A stretch of 64,000 bases of DNA, from the NCBI RefSeq assembly GCF_014645895.1, contig NZ_BMMP01000003.1:351949-415948 (forward strand). The letters run 5' to 3'. This DNA comes from Streptomyces daqingensis (GTDB lineage Bacteria > Actinomycetota > Actinomycetes > Streptomycetales > Streptomycetaceae). Under the pieces are notes generated by a model. It saw nothing but the letters and a program-made list of their open reading frames with translations. It searched no databases and had not been told where the DNA came from. This document shows positions 47,028 through 56,628 of the stretch, piece by piece (the first letter of the stretch is position 1; each line of letters begins with the position of its first letter). The translations under genes were made by a program, and so were the position numbers.

Positions 47028-47537
47028 ATGGGCATGAGCGTGACCATCTCTGCGGCGGACGAGAGCGACGCCGAACAGATCCTCAAACTCCAGTACCTGT
47101 GCTTCCAGAGCGAGGCGGAGGCCTACGGCGACTACGCCATCGCGCCGCTCACGCAGTCCCTGGACGCGCTGCGGGCGGAGATGGCCGCGGGCTGCGTGCT
47201 CGTCGCCCGTCTCGGCGAGGAGATCGTCGGATCCGTGCGCGGCGCCGTCGACCCGGACGGAACGGCCCGCATCGACCGGCTCTGCGTCCATCCGCGGCTC
47301 CAGCGGCACGGTCTCGGCGGAAGGCTGCTCGCCGGGATCGAGGCCAGGCTCGCCGCGGAACGGCAGGCCAAGCGCTACCACCTCGTGGCCGGCCACCGCG
47401 GTGAGGGCAACCTGCGGCTGTACCGCAAGTACGGCTACACGCCCGTGAGCACCGAGCGGGACAGGAAGGTGACGCTCACCGCCATGACGAAGGACGCCGG
47501 GGGCACCGCCCCCGCGGCGTTCACCGCGCGCGCCTGA
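47028..47537 (+). CDS. GNAT family N-acetyltransferase
   Basis: A 169-residue acetyltransferase with the acetyl-CoA loop in HPRLQRHGLGGRLLAGIE and the closing NLRLYRKYGYTPV. The ATG at 47028 follows AAGGGGAGG; an ATG two codons later is possible. The substrate is unknown. Confidence 0.85.
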   Translation: MGMSVTISAADESDAEQILKLQYLCFQSEAEAYGDYAIAPLTQSLDALRAEMAAGCVLVARLGEEIVGSVRGAVDPDGTARIDRLCVHPRLQRHGLGGRLLAGIEARLAAERQAKRYHLVAGHRGEGNLRLYRKYGYTPVSTERDRKVTLTAMTKDAGGTAPAAFTARA

Positions 47538-47637
47538 CAGCTACCCCTCCGCCGACCGCCCCGGCCCGTCCGCCTGTCCGGCAGCGTGCCCGCGTGCCTG
47601 CCGCCTGCCGTCCCGCTGATGGGGGCGCCGGGCGGTC

Positions 47638-48099
47638 TCAGCCGCGGCCGCGCTGCGAGCGGCGCAGCCACAGCAGTCCCGTGACCGGCAGGATCACGGG
47701 GATGAAGAGATAGCCCATGCCGTAGTCGGACCACACCGTCGCGTCGGGGAAGGCCGAGGGCGCCGCCAGCGTCCAGCTGCCCACTGTCAGCACTCCCAGC
47801 AGCTCCACGCAGCAGCAGGCGAACGCGGCTCTGCGAGCCCGTTCGCCGCCGCGCACCAGGGAGAACGTGATGAAGGCGTACACGAGCGCGGCCAGCGCCG
47901 AGAGGAGATAGGCGAGCGGCGCTTCGTCGAACCGGGTGCTCAACTGCACGATCGAGCGTGACGCCGCGCCCACGGTGAAGATCCCGTAGAGCGTCAGCAA
48001 CAGCGTGCCCGGGCCGCTTGCGATACGGCTCCGCCCGCCGCCGGTTCCAGGGCGCGACTCCGGCGGAGCCGCGCCGTCCCCGTGTGCGGTCTCAGCCAC
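47638..48099 (-). CDS. Hypothetical integral membrane protein
   Basis: A 153-residue protein with about four membrane helices (LLLTLYGIFTVGAASRSI, LLSALAALVYAFITFSLV, CCCVELLGVLTVGSW, LFIPVILPVTGLLWL). It overlaps the upstream membrane-protein gene by 8 bases, so the two form an operon. Unidentified family; small conserved actinobacterial pair. Confidence 0.75.
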   Translation of the reverse strand: MAETAHGDGAAPPESRPGTGGGRSRIASGPGTLLLTLYGIFTVGAASRSIVQLSTRFDEAPLAYLLSALAALVYAFITFSLVRGGERARRAAFACCCVELLGVLTVGSWTLAAPSAFPDATVWSDYGMGYLFIPVILPVTGLLWLRRSQRGRG

Positions 48100-48463
48100 C
48101 GGTGCCGCCTCCCCACACGTCGTGGAGGCGGGCCTGGAGCGCCGCCAGCACCAGGGCGCCGGCGGCCACGGTCAGCGAGCCCCACTTCGTCCGCTCGGTC
48201 AGCGAGATCAGCCCCACCAGCGGCATGCACAGCACGACGGAGGCCAGGTACGCCACGAAGACCGCGGTGCCCTCCGCGGGCTCCCCGCCGCGGGCGAACT
48301 GCACGATGCCCACCGCCAGCTGCACCAGGGCGAGCAGCGTCACTGCCGCCATGCCGAGGAAGTGCCAGTCCTTGGTCGGCTGATCGCGCAACGCAGCCCA
48401 GCCGCACCACAAGGCCAGGAGGACGGCTGCCACGGCGAGCGTGACGGTGAGTGGCGTGAACAT
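48092..48463 (-). CDS. Hypothetical integral membrane protein
   Basis: A 123-residue protein with four membrane helices (LTVTLAVAAVLLALWCGW, GMAAVTLLALVQLAVGIVQF, VFVAYLASVVLCMPLVGLI, GSLTVAAGALVLAALQ). It is the first gene of the pair with the 47638 gene. No catalytic motif is visible. The protein ends WGGGTGG. Confidence 0.75.
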   Translation of the reverse strand: MFTPLTVTLAVAAVLLALWCGWAALRDQPTKDWHFLGMAAVTLLALVQLAVGIVQFARGGEPAEGTAVFVAYLASVVLCMPLVGLISLTERTKWGSLTVAAGALVLAALQARLHDVWGGGTGG

Positions 48464-48908
48464 GGGCTGAGTTTATGAGGGGCCCGTTCCGCGTCCGCGT
48501 GCGGGCCTCACCCCGCGAGCGGAGGCGGAACGGACCCCTCCTCCGGCGAGGTCCGGCTCCGCTTCCGGACGGGCTCCGGCGAAGATCCTCCGGCGCGTGC
48601 CGCGGACTCCCGGCTTCCGCCCGTTGGGGGAGACCGGCCCGGCGCCGGGATGCTCACTGGTCGTAGCCGCCGGGGGCGGCGGACAGTCCCCGTATCGACA
48701 TATCGGTACGTGACCCCCGTTCCCGCCTGCGAAGCCGCCGCCGACGCTGCGGCAAACCTGTTTCATGCTGCATGCTGTGCACTGCTGCAATCGTCTGGAA
48801 CACCTTCAGGGACCCGCTGCCGCGGCCCTCCCAGAGCGACCGGCAGACCTGATGTGGTCCTCCGGGGAGAGCGACACCCCCAGACCCTCGATCCGTATGG
48901 AGCGGCGC
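48464..48908. other. 445-base gap without a supportable gene
   Basis: It lies between the divergent membrane-protein and GNAT genes and should hold both promoters. It contains the long inverted repeat at 48477-48540 and an AT-richer stretch around 48690-48800, including short CATGCTG direct repeats. Open frames here are Arg/Pro-rich and look non-coding. Confidence 0.6.
48477..48540. repeat. Inverted repeat, 16-base arms with one mismatch, 32-base loop
   Basis: GAGGGGCCCGTTCCGC at 48477-48492 pairs with its near-complement at 48525-48540, one internal mismatch. It lies just upstream of the minus-strand membrane-protein gene, so it could be a leader structure or a terminator of rightward transcription. 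Confidence 0.7.
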
Positions 48909-49556
48909 ATGACTTCGACCTTTCCGGATGTCTCGATCAGTACGGACCGGCTCGTGCTGCGCCCGCTGGAGGAGGCGGACGTCCCCTCCCTCACCGAGAT
49001 GATGCGGGACGAGCTCGTAGCCGCGTGGACGACGGTCCCCGTGCCCTACCGCGACGCCGACGCACGGGAGTTCATCCTCAGGCGTGCCCCCGCCATGCGC
49101 ACCGAGGGCGAGGGCATCGTCTTCGCCGTCACGGAGTTCCTCACGCACCGGCTCGTCGGGCTCGTACAGCTCGAGAACACCGACTGGCGCACCCTGGCGG
49201 CCGAGGTCGGCTACGTGACCGCGCCCTGGGGCCGGGGCGAGGGCTACGCCTCGGAGGCGGTGCTCGCGCTCGCCCAATGGCTCTTCGGGGACCAGAAGTT
49301 CGAGCGTCTGGAGCTGCGCACCGCCGCGGACAACACGGCCGCGCAGCAGGTCGCCCAGAAGCTGGGCTGCATCAGTGAGGGAGTCCTGCGGAACGCCTGG
49401 ATAGCGCGCAGCCGCACCGAGGACGGCGGCTGGGCCGAGATCCGCACCGACCTGCTCGTGTGGAGCCTGCTGCCGGAGGACCTCGAAGGCATCCCGGAGG
49501 AACTCGCCGACGCGGGCGGCTACTCGTCGTACCCGGACTGGCTCCACTCCCGCTGA
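48909..49556 (+). CDS. GNAT (RimJ/RimL-type) N-acetyltransferase
   Basis: A 215-residue acetyltransferase: STDRLVLRPLEEADVPSLTEMM, EVGYVTAPWGRGEGYASEAVLALAQWLF (acetyl-CoA loop) and NTAAQQVAQKLGCISEGVLRN. RimJ-like enzymes modify protein N-termini or small molecules. An ATG at 48897 is a possible earlier start. The gene is 183 bases upstream of cobL but functionally unrelated as far as can be seen. Confidence 0.88.
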   Translation: MTSTFPDVSISTDRLVLRPLEEADVPSLTEMMRDELVAAWTTVPVPYRDADAREFILRRAPAMRTEGEGIVFAVTEFLTHRLVGLVQLENTDWRTLAAEVGYVTAPWGRGEGYASEAVLALAQWLFGDQKFERLELRTAADNTAAQQVAQKLGCISEGVLRNAWIARSRTEDGGWAEIRTDLLVWSLLPEDLEGIPEELADAGGYSSYPDWLHSR

Positions 49557-49739
49557 CGCACACCCGGGTGCCCCGCCGGTCACAGCCCGGCACTCCTCCG
49601 GTCATCGGCCGTCCGGCAGACGCGGCGGCATCCGGATTCCGCATGCCGGGAACCGTCCGTACCCGGGGGCGGCCGGGCATCGCCGCAGAGGTAGGCTCGA
49701 TGAGTCCCGACCTGCGACATGCCCTGGAGAGACGCACCG

Positions 49740-51062
49740 ATGGCCGACCGCGTCACCGTGATCGGGTGGGACGGTTCGCCGCTGTCCGGCGCCGCCCGCT
49801 CCGCCCTCGGCGCGGCCACCCTCGTCGCCGGGGCCGCACACCACCTGCAACTCCCCGAGGTGCCGCGGGGCGCCGAGCACGTGAGGCTCGGCAGCGTCTC
49901 GCTGGCCGCGCGGCGCATCGCCCGCCACCGCGGTACGGCGGTGGTCTTCGCCGACGGCGACCCCGGATTCTTCGGCGTCGTACGCGCGTTGAGAGCCCCG
50001 GAGCACGGGCTCGAGGTCGAGGTCGTCCCCGCCGTCTCCGCGCTGGCCGCCGCGTTCGCCCGTGCCGGGATGCCGTGGGACGACGCCCAGCTGGTCGTCG
50101 CGAACTCCCGCACCCTGCGCCGCGCCGTCAACGTCTGCCGCGCGCACACCAAGGTCGGCGTCCTCACCTCGCCCGGCGCGGGTCCCGCCGAACTGGCCCT
50201 GCTGCTGGGCCCCGTGCACCGCACGTTCGTCATCTGCGAGGCCCTGGGCACCTCAAGCGAAGAGGTCACCGTCCTCACGTCGGACAAGGTCGCCGACCAC
50301 ACCTGGCGGGACCCCAACGTGGTGATCGTGGTGGGAGGTTCGCAGCAGGGCGCGTCGCCGCCGCCGGGAACGGCGGATGCACAGCCCGGCGAGGCCGCGG
50401 CGGGCGCCGGCGGCGCGGCGCACGGGCGTACCAACATGGGCCACCAGGGCGGAGGTTGGCTTGCGGCGCAGTCGCCGGGCTACCCGCCCCCGACACGCGG
50501 ATGGGCGCTGCCGCACTCGTTCTACGCGCCCCAGGACCCGGCCTCGGGGCGCGTGCAGCCGCCGCGGGCAGGCGAGTCGGCGCAGCTCCGCGCGGGGCAA
50601 CTGGCCCGCCTCGGGCCCCGCGTCGGCGACCTCGTGTGGGACATCGGCTCGGGCAGCGGCGCGCTGGCCGTCGAGGCGGCGCGTTTCGGCGCCGCCGTCA
50701 TCGCGGTCGACCGCGACGACGGCGCGTGCGCGCGCACGGCCGACGCCGGCAGGCGCTTCGGAGTGCAACTGGACATCGTGCAGGGCGAGGCGCCGCAGAT
50801 CCTGGAGGATCTGCCCGAACCGGACGTGGTGAGGGTCGGCGGAGGCGGCGTCCGCACAGTCACGGCCGTCGCCGAGCGCCGTCCCGGCCGCATCGTCGCG
50901 CATGCCGTGACGCGGGACGAGGCCGAGGCGATCGGAAGGGCGCTCGCCGAGGGCGGTTACGCCGTCGAATGCGCTCTGCTCCAGTCCGTCCAACTCGACA
51001 CGGACGAGTGGGTGGAGAGCGAGAGGGCCGTCGTCTTCCTGCTGGCAGGAGTCCGCAACTGA
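49740..51062 (+). CDS. cobL: Precorrin-6Y C5,15-methyltransferase (CbiE-CbiT fusion)
   Basis: A 440-residue bifunctional enzyme of cobalamin biosynthesis. Residues 1-205 are CbiE (VTVIGWDGSPLSG, FADGDPGFFG, VVPAVSALAAAFARAG). A Gly/Pro/Ala-rich linker of about 80 residues follows (GSQQGASPPPG to PPRAGES). CbiT follows from about 285 with the SAM-binding DLVWDIGSGSGALAVEAA. It methylates C5 and C15 and decarboxylates C12. The ATG at 49740 has GGAGAG upstream. Confidence 0.93.
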   Translation: MADRVTVIGWDGSPLSGAARSALGAATLVAGAAHHLQLPEVPRGAEHVRLGSVSLAARRIARHRGTAVVFADGDPGFFGVVRALRAPEHGLEVEVVPAVSALAAAFARAGMPWDDAQLVVANSRTLRRAVNVCRAHTKVGVLTSPGAGPAELALLLGPVHRTFVICEALGTSSEEVTVLTSDKVADHTWRDPNVVIVVGGSQQGASPPPGTADAQPGEAAAGAGGAAHGRTNMGHQGGGWLAAQSPGYPPPTRGWALPHSFYAPQDPASGRVQPPRAGESAQLRAGQLARLGPRVGDLVWDIGSGSGALAVEAARFGAAVIAVDRDDGACARTADAGRRFGVQLDIVQGEAPQILEDLPEPDVVRVGGGGVRTVTAVAERRPGRIVAHAVTRDEAEAIGRALAEGGYAVECALLQSVQLDTDEWVESERAVVFLLAGVRN

Positions 51063-51144
51063 GGCACTGCGGCCGGAAGGTGACGAACTCCGACGAAGTG
51101 CTGTTTCTCACCCTCCCGTGGCCGGAGGTCTCCCTGGCCCCGGG

Positions 51145-51150
51145 TAGGCT
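51145..51150 (+). promoter_or_regulatory. Candidate -10 (TAGGCT) upstream of the bluB-cobT fusion
   Basis: TAGGCT is a common streptomycete -10 form. It lies 170 bases before the start codon, leaving a long leader, where I looked for but did not see a cobalamin riboswitch. Confidence 0.35.
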
Positions 51151-51319
51151 GACCGATCGTTGTGCCGCTGTGCGGGGTTGAGGGTTCGTCCGTCAATGTC
51201 CGGATGGCGAGTAGGCGGGGAATCGTGCCGCACCGTGCGGATGCTCGTTCTCCGTCTACGGGGGCCCGGCGGCCGTTCGCAGGGTTGGAAGAAGCACTAC
51301 CGATGGGCGAGGGGTACGC

Positions 51320-54300
51320 ATGACTGACACCGGCCGGATCCCGGGTGAGGGGCAGCCGGAGAATGCAGGCGGTCAGCCGGAGGTCCAGCAGTCGGGCAGC
51401 CCGGCTGCGGACTCCTACCCCTACGCGGGGCCGGCCGACGCCGCAGTCGGTGCTCCCGCACCCGCCCCCGGTGCCGAGGGGGATCTGCTGCTCCCGGGCT
51501 CCCACGGGGCCTGGAACGAGGCGCAGCCGGGCGTCCCCGCGCATGAGGCGTACGGGCAGGATCTCTACGCCCAGCACGAGGCGTACCCGCAGCAGGACGC
51601 CTACGGCAACCCGCTCGCGTACGGCCAGCACGCCGCCCCTCAGCCCGGTGAACAGCAGCCCGAGCAGACGCCGCCCGTTCCGGGCCCGCACGAGACGGAG
51701 GGCCGCGACTCGGGCTCGTTCGACTACGGAGCCGTACGGGCCTCCCTCGACGGCCATGCCGATTCACAGAGCCCCGGAGCCGGGCTCGGCGATGCCGCTG
51801 CCCCGGCGCCGCCGGCGCCTGAGCCCGCCGCACCGGCCCCGCCCAGGCGCCCCCTCCACATGGGCCCGCCGGAGCCGGAGCCGTCCGGGGCGGTGCTGCC
51901 GCTCTCGGACAGGGGGCCCGGCAACCCCGCGCCGGGACCGGGGCAGAAGTCGGCGCCCGTACCGGGTGCCGTGACCGCCGCTGCCCCGCAGCGCCCTACG
52001 GCCGCGCATGCGGCGTCGCAGGGCGAGCAGGCGGTGCCCCAGGTCGAGTTCGCAGCCGAGCAGGGTCCCTCGACGGGCGGCCCCGAGTACTACGAGTTCG
52101 CGCATCAGGACCCGGAGACCCTTCCGGGCCCGCAGCTCGGTGCGCTGCCGCCGCACGACGGCCAGTGGGACTACCAGGGACAGGCCGCGGAGGCGGCCGT
52201 GCCGGGCGCTGTGCCGCAGGACGCCGCGTACGTCGCCGACGGCAACGGCCCCGGCTCTCCCGCTCCTGCCGCGCCCTCCGTGCCCGAGGCGGGGCCGCCG
52301 GAGCAGCCGGGCGAACAGCTCCAGCCGGGCACGGCCCCGGCGGCCGGGCTGTCCGCGGACCTCCAGGAGCCGCAGGAGCTTCCCCAGGAGCAGGGGCTCC
52401 AGCACCACCCGGACCAGGTCCCGGACCAGCAGCCGGACCAGGTCTCCGAACAGCAGCTCGCAGAGCAGCAGGTCCCGTACGAGCAGCAGGCCCCGGCAGA
52501 GCAGGCTCCGGAGGCGGCACCATCGGCCGACGGTGCCCCGCCGGAGCAGCAGGGCCCGGAGGAAGCCGCCGCGGGAGAGCCGAGGCGGCGCCACGCTGCT
52601 GACGCGCCCGAGCCGGAGAGCACGGGCAACACCTGGGTCTCGACGCCGGGTTCGACAGCCGTGGAGGCCATCGAACCGCAGGCGGCGCCCGGTGCGGAGG
52701 CGGACCAGGCGCAGGTCGGGGAGGTGCAGGCCGAGGTGCCCGCCCAGGCCGAATCCCCTGAGGACGGCGGCCCGGGGGCAGCCGCAGCCGAGGCCGGTCC
52801 CGCAGCGGGTTCCGAGGCGGGTTCCGAGTCCGGGGGCGGCGGGAGCGAGGCCACGGGGCAGCAGGTCCCGGTCCCGTCCCAGGCGCAGCAGACCGCGGAC
52901 GGGGACGGTCCCCAGGAAGACGGTGCCGCGGCAGCCGAATCCGAGGAAGGTCCGGGCGACGGCGACGGTGCCGCGTCCGCGCCCCCGGCCGGGACGGCAG
53001 TCGCGGGCATTCCCGCCCAGCAGCAGTCGGAGCACGCCGAGGCGCCGGGCGACGAGGACGGCGCCGAGGGGCCGGAAACCGGCGGGAACGAGGCCGCCGG
53101 CATGGTCCCCCGGCAGGGCCAGCACGTGGACGCGGAGGCGGAGTCCGCCGCGGAGGACGCCGAGGTTGCGGCCGCGGCGACCGCCGCGGAGGCGGACGCG
53201 GCGCCCGTCGCGGACGACGCCTCCGGCGCCGAGGAGGCAGCCGGCGAGTCCGGCCCCGGCGCCGCCGAGCCCGCCGGGCCCCCGGCCCCCGGTTTCGCGG
53301 ACGACGAGCGCGAAGCCGTCCACCGCCTCATGCGTGAGCGGCGGGACATCCGCAACGGCTTCCGTTCCGACCCGATCCCGCACGAGGTGCTGCTGCGCGT
53401 CCTGGAGGCCGCGCACACGGCGCCCAGCGTGGGCCACTCCCAGCCCTGGGACTTCGTCGTCATCCGCTCCGAGGAGACCCGCCGGGCCATGCACGAGCTG
53501 GCCGAGCGCCAGCGCGAGGCGTACGCCAAGTCCCTGCCCAAGGGCCGTGCGAAGCAGTTCAAGGAAATGAAGATCGAGGCGATCCTCGATACGCCGGTCA
53601 ACATCGTCGTCACCGCCGATCCCACCCGAGGCGGGCGCCACACGCTCGGCCGCCACACACAGCCGCAGATGGCGCCGTACTCCTCGGCGCTCGCCGTGGA
53701 GAACCTGTGGCTCGCCGCCCGGGCCGAGGGCCTGGGCGTCGGCTGGGTCAGCTTCTTCGACGAGCGTGAGATGGTCCGCGCCCTCGAACTGCCCGAGCAT
53801 CTGGAGGTCGTCGCCTACCTGTGCGTGGGGTACGTCGACGAGTTCCCGCCCGAGCCCGAGCTGGCACAGGCGGGCTGGTCCAAGCGCCGCCCCCTGTCGT
53901 GGGTGGTGCACGAGGAGTCCTACGGGCGCAGGGTGCTGCCCGGGTCCGAGCCGCAGGACCTGCTCTCCGACACGGTCGCCGCGATCCGCCCGCTGGACGC
54001 GAAGGCGCTCGGCGAGGCTTGGGAGCGGCAGAAGCGCATGACGAAGCCGGCCGGTGCCCTCGGCATGCTGGAGATCATCTCCGCGCAGCTGTGCGGCCTT
54101 TCCCGCAAGTGCCCGCCGCCGCTGCCGGAGCCCGCCGCGGTCGCGATCTTCGCGGGGGACCACGGTGTGCACGCTCAGGGCGTCACACCGTGGCCGCAGG
54201 AGGTGACGGGCCAGATGGTCGCCAACTTCCTGGGCGGGGGAGCCGTCTGCAACGCCTTCGCCAACCAGGTCGGTGCCGAGGTCTGCGTCGTCGACGTCGG

Positions 54301-55012
54301 TGTGGCCGCCGAACTCCCCGCGCAGCCGGGCCTGTTGCCCCGAAAGGTCCGGGCGGGGACGGCCGACATGACGCAGGGGCCGGCGCTGACCCGCGAGGAG
54401 GCCCTCCGCGCGGTCGAGGTGGGCATCGAGACCGCCCGGGACCTCGTCGCGGCGGGCAACAAGGCGCTCCTGACGGGCGAGATGGGGATCGCCAACACCA
54501 CGGTCTCCGCGGCGCTGGTGTCCGTCTGCGCGGGAGTCGACCCGGCCGAGGTGACCGGGCGCGGCACGGGCATCAACGACGAGACGCACGCCCGGAAGGT
54601 CGACGTCGTACGCCGCGCGCTGGAGCTCCACCAGCCGGACCCGGCCGACCCGCTCGGCCTGCTGGCCGCGGTCGGCGGCCTGGAGCACGCGGCGCTGGTC
54701 GGCCTGATCCTCGGCGCGGCCTCGCTGCGTACGCCGGTGATCCTGGACGGGGTCAGCGCCGGGGCCGCCGCGCTCGTGGCCCGCTGCATCGCGCCGGAGT
54801 CGCTGGCCGCGTGCATCGCGGGGCACCGCAGCTCGGAGCCGGGTCACGTCGCCGCCCTGACCAAGCTGGGCCTGCGTCCCCTGGTCGATCTGGACCTGCG
54901 GCTCGGCGAGGGAACGGGCGCGCTGCTGTCGCTGCCGCTGGTGCAGAGCGCTGCCCGCGCCATGCACGAAGTCGCGACGTTCGATTCGGCAGGGGTGACG
55001 GGCAAGAGCTGA
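51320..55012 (+). CDS. cobT: BluB-CobT fusion: DMB synthase and NaMN:DMB phosphoribosyltransferase with long disordered N-terminus
   Basis: A 1230-residue protein. Residues 1-660 are Pro/Gln/Glu/Ala-rich low-complexity sequence. Residues about 662-870 are a BluB nitroreductase domain (RRDIRNGFRSDPIPHEVLLRVLEAAHTAPSVGHSQPWDFVV and LAARAEGLGVGWVSFFD), which cannibalises FMNH2 to make 5,6-dimethylbenzimidazole. Residues 880-1230 are CobT, with the catalytic E1197 in GEGTGA and FAGDHGVHAQGVTPWP. CobT turns DMB into alpha-ribazole phosphate, the lower ligand of B12. Such fusions are known in streptomycetes; the tail is unusually long. The ATG at 51320 follows GCGAGGGG. Confidence 0.93.
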   Translation: MTDTGRIPGEGQPENAGGQPEVQQSGSPAADSYPYAGPADAAVGAPAPAPGAEGDLLLPGSHGAWNEAQPGVPAHEAYGQDLYAQHEAYPQQDAYGNPLAYGQHAAPQPGEQQPEQTPPVPGPHETEGRDSGSFDYGAVRASLDGHADSQSPGAGLGDAAAPAPPAPEPAAPAPPRRPLHMGPPEPEPSGAVLPLSDRGPGNPAPGPGQKSAPVPGAVTAAAPQRPTAAHAASQGEQAVPQVEFAAEQGPSTGGPEYYEFAHQDPETLPGPQLGALPPHDGQWDYQGQAAEAAVPGAVPQDAAYVADGNGPGSPAPAAPSVPEAGPPEQPGEQLQPGTAPAAGLSADLQEPQELPQEQGLQHHPDQVPDQQPDQVSEQQLAEQQVPYEQQAPAEQAPEAAPSADGAPPEQQGPEEAAAGEPRRRHAADAPEPESTGNTWVSTPGSTAVEAIEPQAAPGAEADQAQVGEVQAEVPAQAESPEDGGPGAAAAEAGPAAGSEAGSESGGGGSEATGQQVPVPSQAQQTADGDGPQEDGAAAAESEEGPGDGDGAASAPPAGTAVAGIPAQQQSEHAEAPGDEDGAEGPETGGNEAAGMVPRQGQHVDAEAESAAEDAEVAAAATAAEADAAPVADDASGAEEAAGESGPGAAEPAGPPAPGFADDEREAVHRLMRERRDIRNGFRSDPIPHEVLLRVLEAAHTAPSVGHSQPWDFVVIRSEETRRAMHELAERQREAYAKSLPKGRAKQFKEMKIEAILDTPVNIVVTADPTRGGRHTLGRHTQPQMAPYSSALAVENLWLAARAEGLGVGWVSFFDEREMVRALELPEHLEVVAYLCVGYVDEFPPEPELAQAGWSKRRPLSWVVHEESYGRRVLPGSEPQDLLSDTVAAIRPLDAKALGEAWERQKRMTKPAGALGMLEIISAQLCGLSRKCPPPLPEPAAVAIFAGDHGVHAQGVTPWPQEVTGQMVANFLGGGAVCNAFANQVGAEVCVVDVGVAAELPAQPGLLPRKVRAGTADMTQGPALTREEALRAVEVGIETARDLVAAGNKALLTGEMGIANTTVSAALVSVCAGVDPAEVTGRGTGINDETHARKVDVVRRALELHQPDPADPLGLLAAVGGLEHAALVGLILGAASLRTPVILDGVSAGAAALVARCIAPESLAACIAGHRSSEPGHVAALTKLGLRPLVDLDLRLGEGTGALLSLPLVQSAARAMHEVATFDSAGVTGKS

Positions 55013-55284
55013 CGGTTGCGGCCGTCAGCCCGGCGGCCGCACCGTGATCCGCGGAACTGCGGATACGCCGCATCCCGCCATAGGCTGTACGGGTGTACGG
55101 GCCGCAGCCTGTACACCGGCCGCATCAGGCGCGCACCGCCCGGCCGGCGCACCCCGTGGGTCGCCGGATCAGCAGCGTCCCCGTGCCCGGCCGAGCCCGC
55201 GCCCGCCCGTCCACGTCCCCAACGCACCTCACGCCGCTTCAGCGCCGCAGCGGCCCACTCCGCAAGCAAGGAGCCGCAAGCGCC

Positions 55285-56553
55285 ATGTCCGAGTCCCCGA
55301 CCGGGCCCGCCTCCCACGACCCTGCGCAGGCCGGGGCCGACCACCCCGCCTACCCCGTCGGCCTTCGCCTCTCCGGGCGGCGGGTGGTGATCGTCGGAGG
55401 CGGCACCGTCGCGCAGCGCCGGCTGCCCGCGCTGCTCGCGGCGGGCGCCGACGTGGTGGTGATCTCGCCGTCGGTCACGCCGTCCGTCGAGGCCATGGCC
55501 GACGCGGGCGAGGTGACCTGGGAACGCCGTCCGTACGCCCCCGGCGACCTGGCGGAGGCGTGGTACGCGCTGGTCGCCACCGACGACCCGGCCACGAACA
55601 CCGCGGCGTCCGCCGAGGCCGAGGAGCGCCGCGTGTGGTGCGTGCGCAGCGACGAGGCCGCCGCGGCGACGGCGTGGACTCCGGCGACCGGACACAGCGA
55701 GGGCGTCACGGTGGCCGTGCTCACGGGCAACGATCCGCGCCGCTCCGCCGCCGTGCGCGACGCCGTCGTCGAGGGGCTCCACGACGGCACGCTGAGTGCT
55801 CCGCGCCACAGGGCCCGCCATGCGGGGGTGGCGCTCGTCGGCGGGGGCCCGGGCGATCCCGACCTGATCACCGTGCGGGGCCGCCGCCTTCTGGCGGAGG
55901 CCGACGTGGTCGTCGCCGACCGCCTCGGGCCGCGCGATCTGCTCGCCGAACTCCCCCCGCACGTCGAGGTGATAGACGCCGCGAAGATCCCGTACGGACG
56001 GGCCATGGCGCAGGAGGCCATCAACGACGCGCTGATCGAGCACGCCAAGGCCGGGAAGTCCGTCGTGAGGCTCAAGGGCGGCGACCCCTTCGTCTTCGGA
56101 CGCGGCATGGAGGAGGCCGAGCAGCTGGCCGAGGCGGGTATTCCCGTCACCGTCGTGCCCGGCATCACCAGCGCGGTGAGCGTTCCCGCGGCCGTGGGCA
56201 TCCCGGTGACGCACCGCGGCGTCGCCCACGAGTTCACCGTCCTCAGCGGCCACGTGGCTCCCGGCGACCCGAGTTCGCTCATCGACTGGGAGGCCCTGGC
56301 ACGCCTCGGCGGCACCCTGGTCCTGCTGATGGCGGTGGAGCGGATCGGGGCCATCGCCGAGACGCTCGTACGGTACGGCCGGGACGCGGCCACGCCCGTC
56401 GCCATCGTGCAGGAGGGGACGATGGCGGGGGAGCGCCGGGTGGACGCCACCCTGGCGACCGTGGCCGAACGTGCCGCCGCGGAGGCCGTGCGTCCCCCGG
56501 CGGTCGTCGTCATCGGCGAAGTCGTCTCCCTGGGCGGCCGTTCGCGTCCCTGA
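55285..56553 (+). CDS. cysG: Uroporphyrinogen-III C-methyltransferase/precorrin-2 dehydrogenase (siroheme synthase type)
   Basis: A 422-residue fusion. Residues about 25-140 are a Rossmann precorrin-2 dehydrogenase (RRVVIVGGGTVAQRR). From about residue 180 the SAM-dependent methyltransferase begins (VALVGGGPGDPDLITVRGRRLLAEADVVV, then LKGGDPFVFGRG). The linking helical part is shorter than in E. coli CysG (457 residues), so ferrochelatase activity may be reduced. It supplies precorrin-2 for both siroheme and cobalamin. The ATG at 55285 follows AAGGAG. Its co-location with cobL and bluB-cobT fits tetrapyrrole supply. Confidence 0.92.
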   Translation: MSESPTGPASHDPAQAGADHPAYPVGLRLSGRRVVIVGGGTVAQRRLPALLAAGADVVVISPSVTPSVEAMADAGEVTWERRPYAPGDLAEAWYALVATDDPATNTAASAEAEERRVWCVRSDEAAAATAWTPATGHSEGVTVAVLTGNDPRRSAAVRDAVVEGLHDGTLSAPRHRARHAGVALVGGGPGDPDLITVRGRRLLAEADVVVADRLGPRDLLAELPPHVEVIDAAKIPYGRAMAQEAINDALIEHAKAGKSVVRLKGGDPFVFGRGMEEAEQLAEAGIPVTVVPGITSAVSVPAAVGIPVTHRGVAHEFTVLSGHVAPGDPSSLIDWEALARLGGTLVLLMAVERIGAIAETLVRYGRDAATPVAIVQEGTMAGERRVDATLATVAERAAAEAVRPPAVVVIGEVVSLGGRSRP

Positions 56554-56628
56554 CGCCGTATCCGGCGTTCTCCGCCGGGGCGCACCGCCCGCCGCAAGGA
56601 CATGCCCCACCCACAACCGGAAGCAGCA

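Noticed and set aside
51063-51319. Cobalamin riboswitch before bluB-cobT
   Set aside because: Checked for a B12-box and core helices and found none convincing.
51764-54967. 1067-residue minus-strand open frame
   Set aside because: Antisense to bluB-cobT; long only because of base bias. The sense frame has full catalytic motifs.
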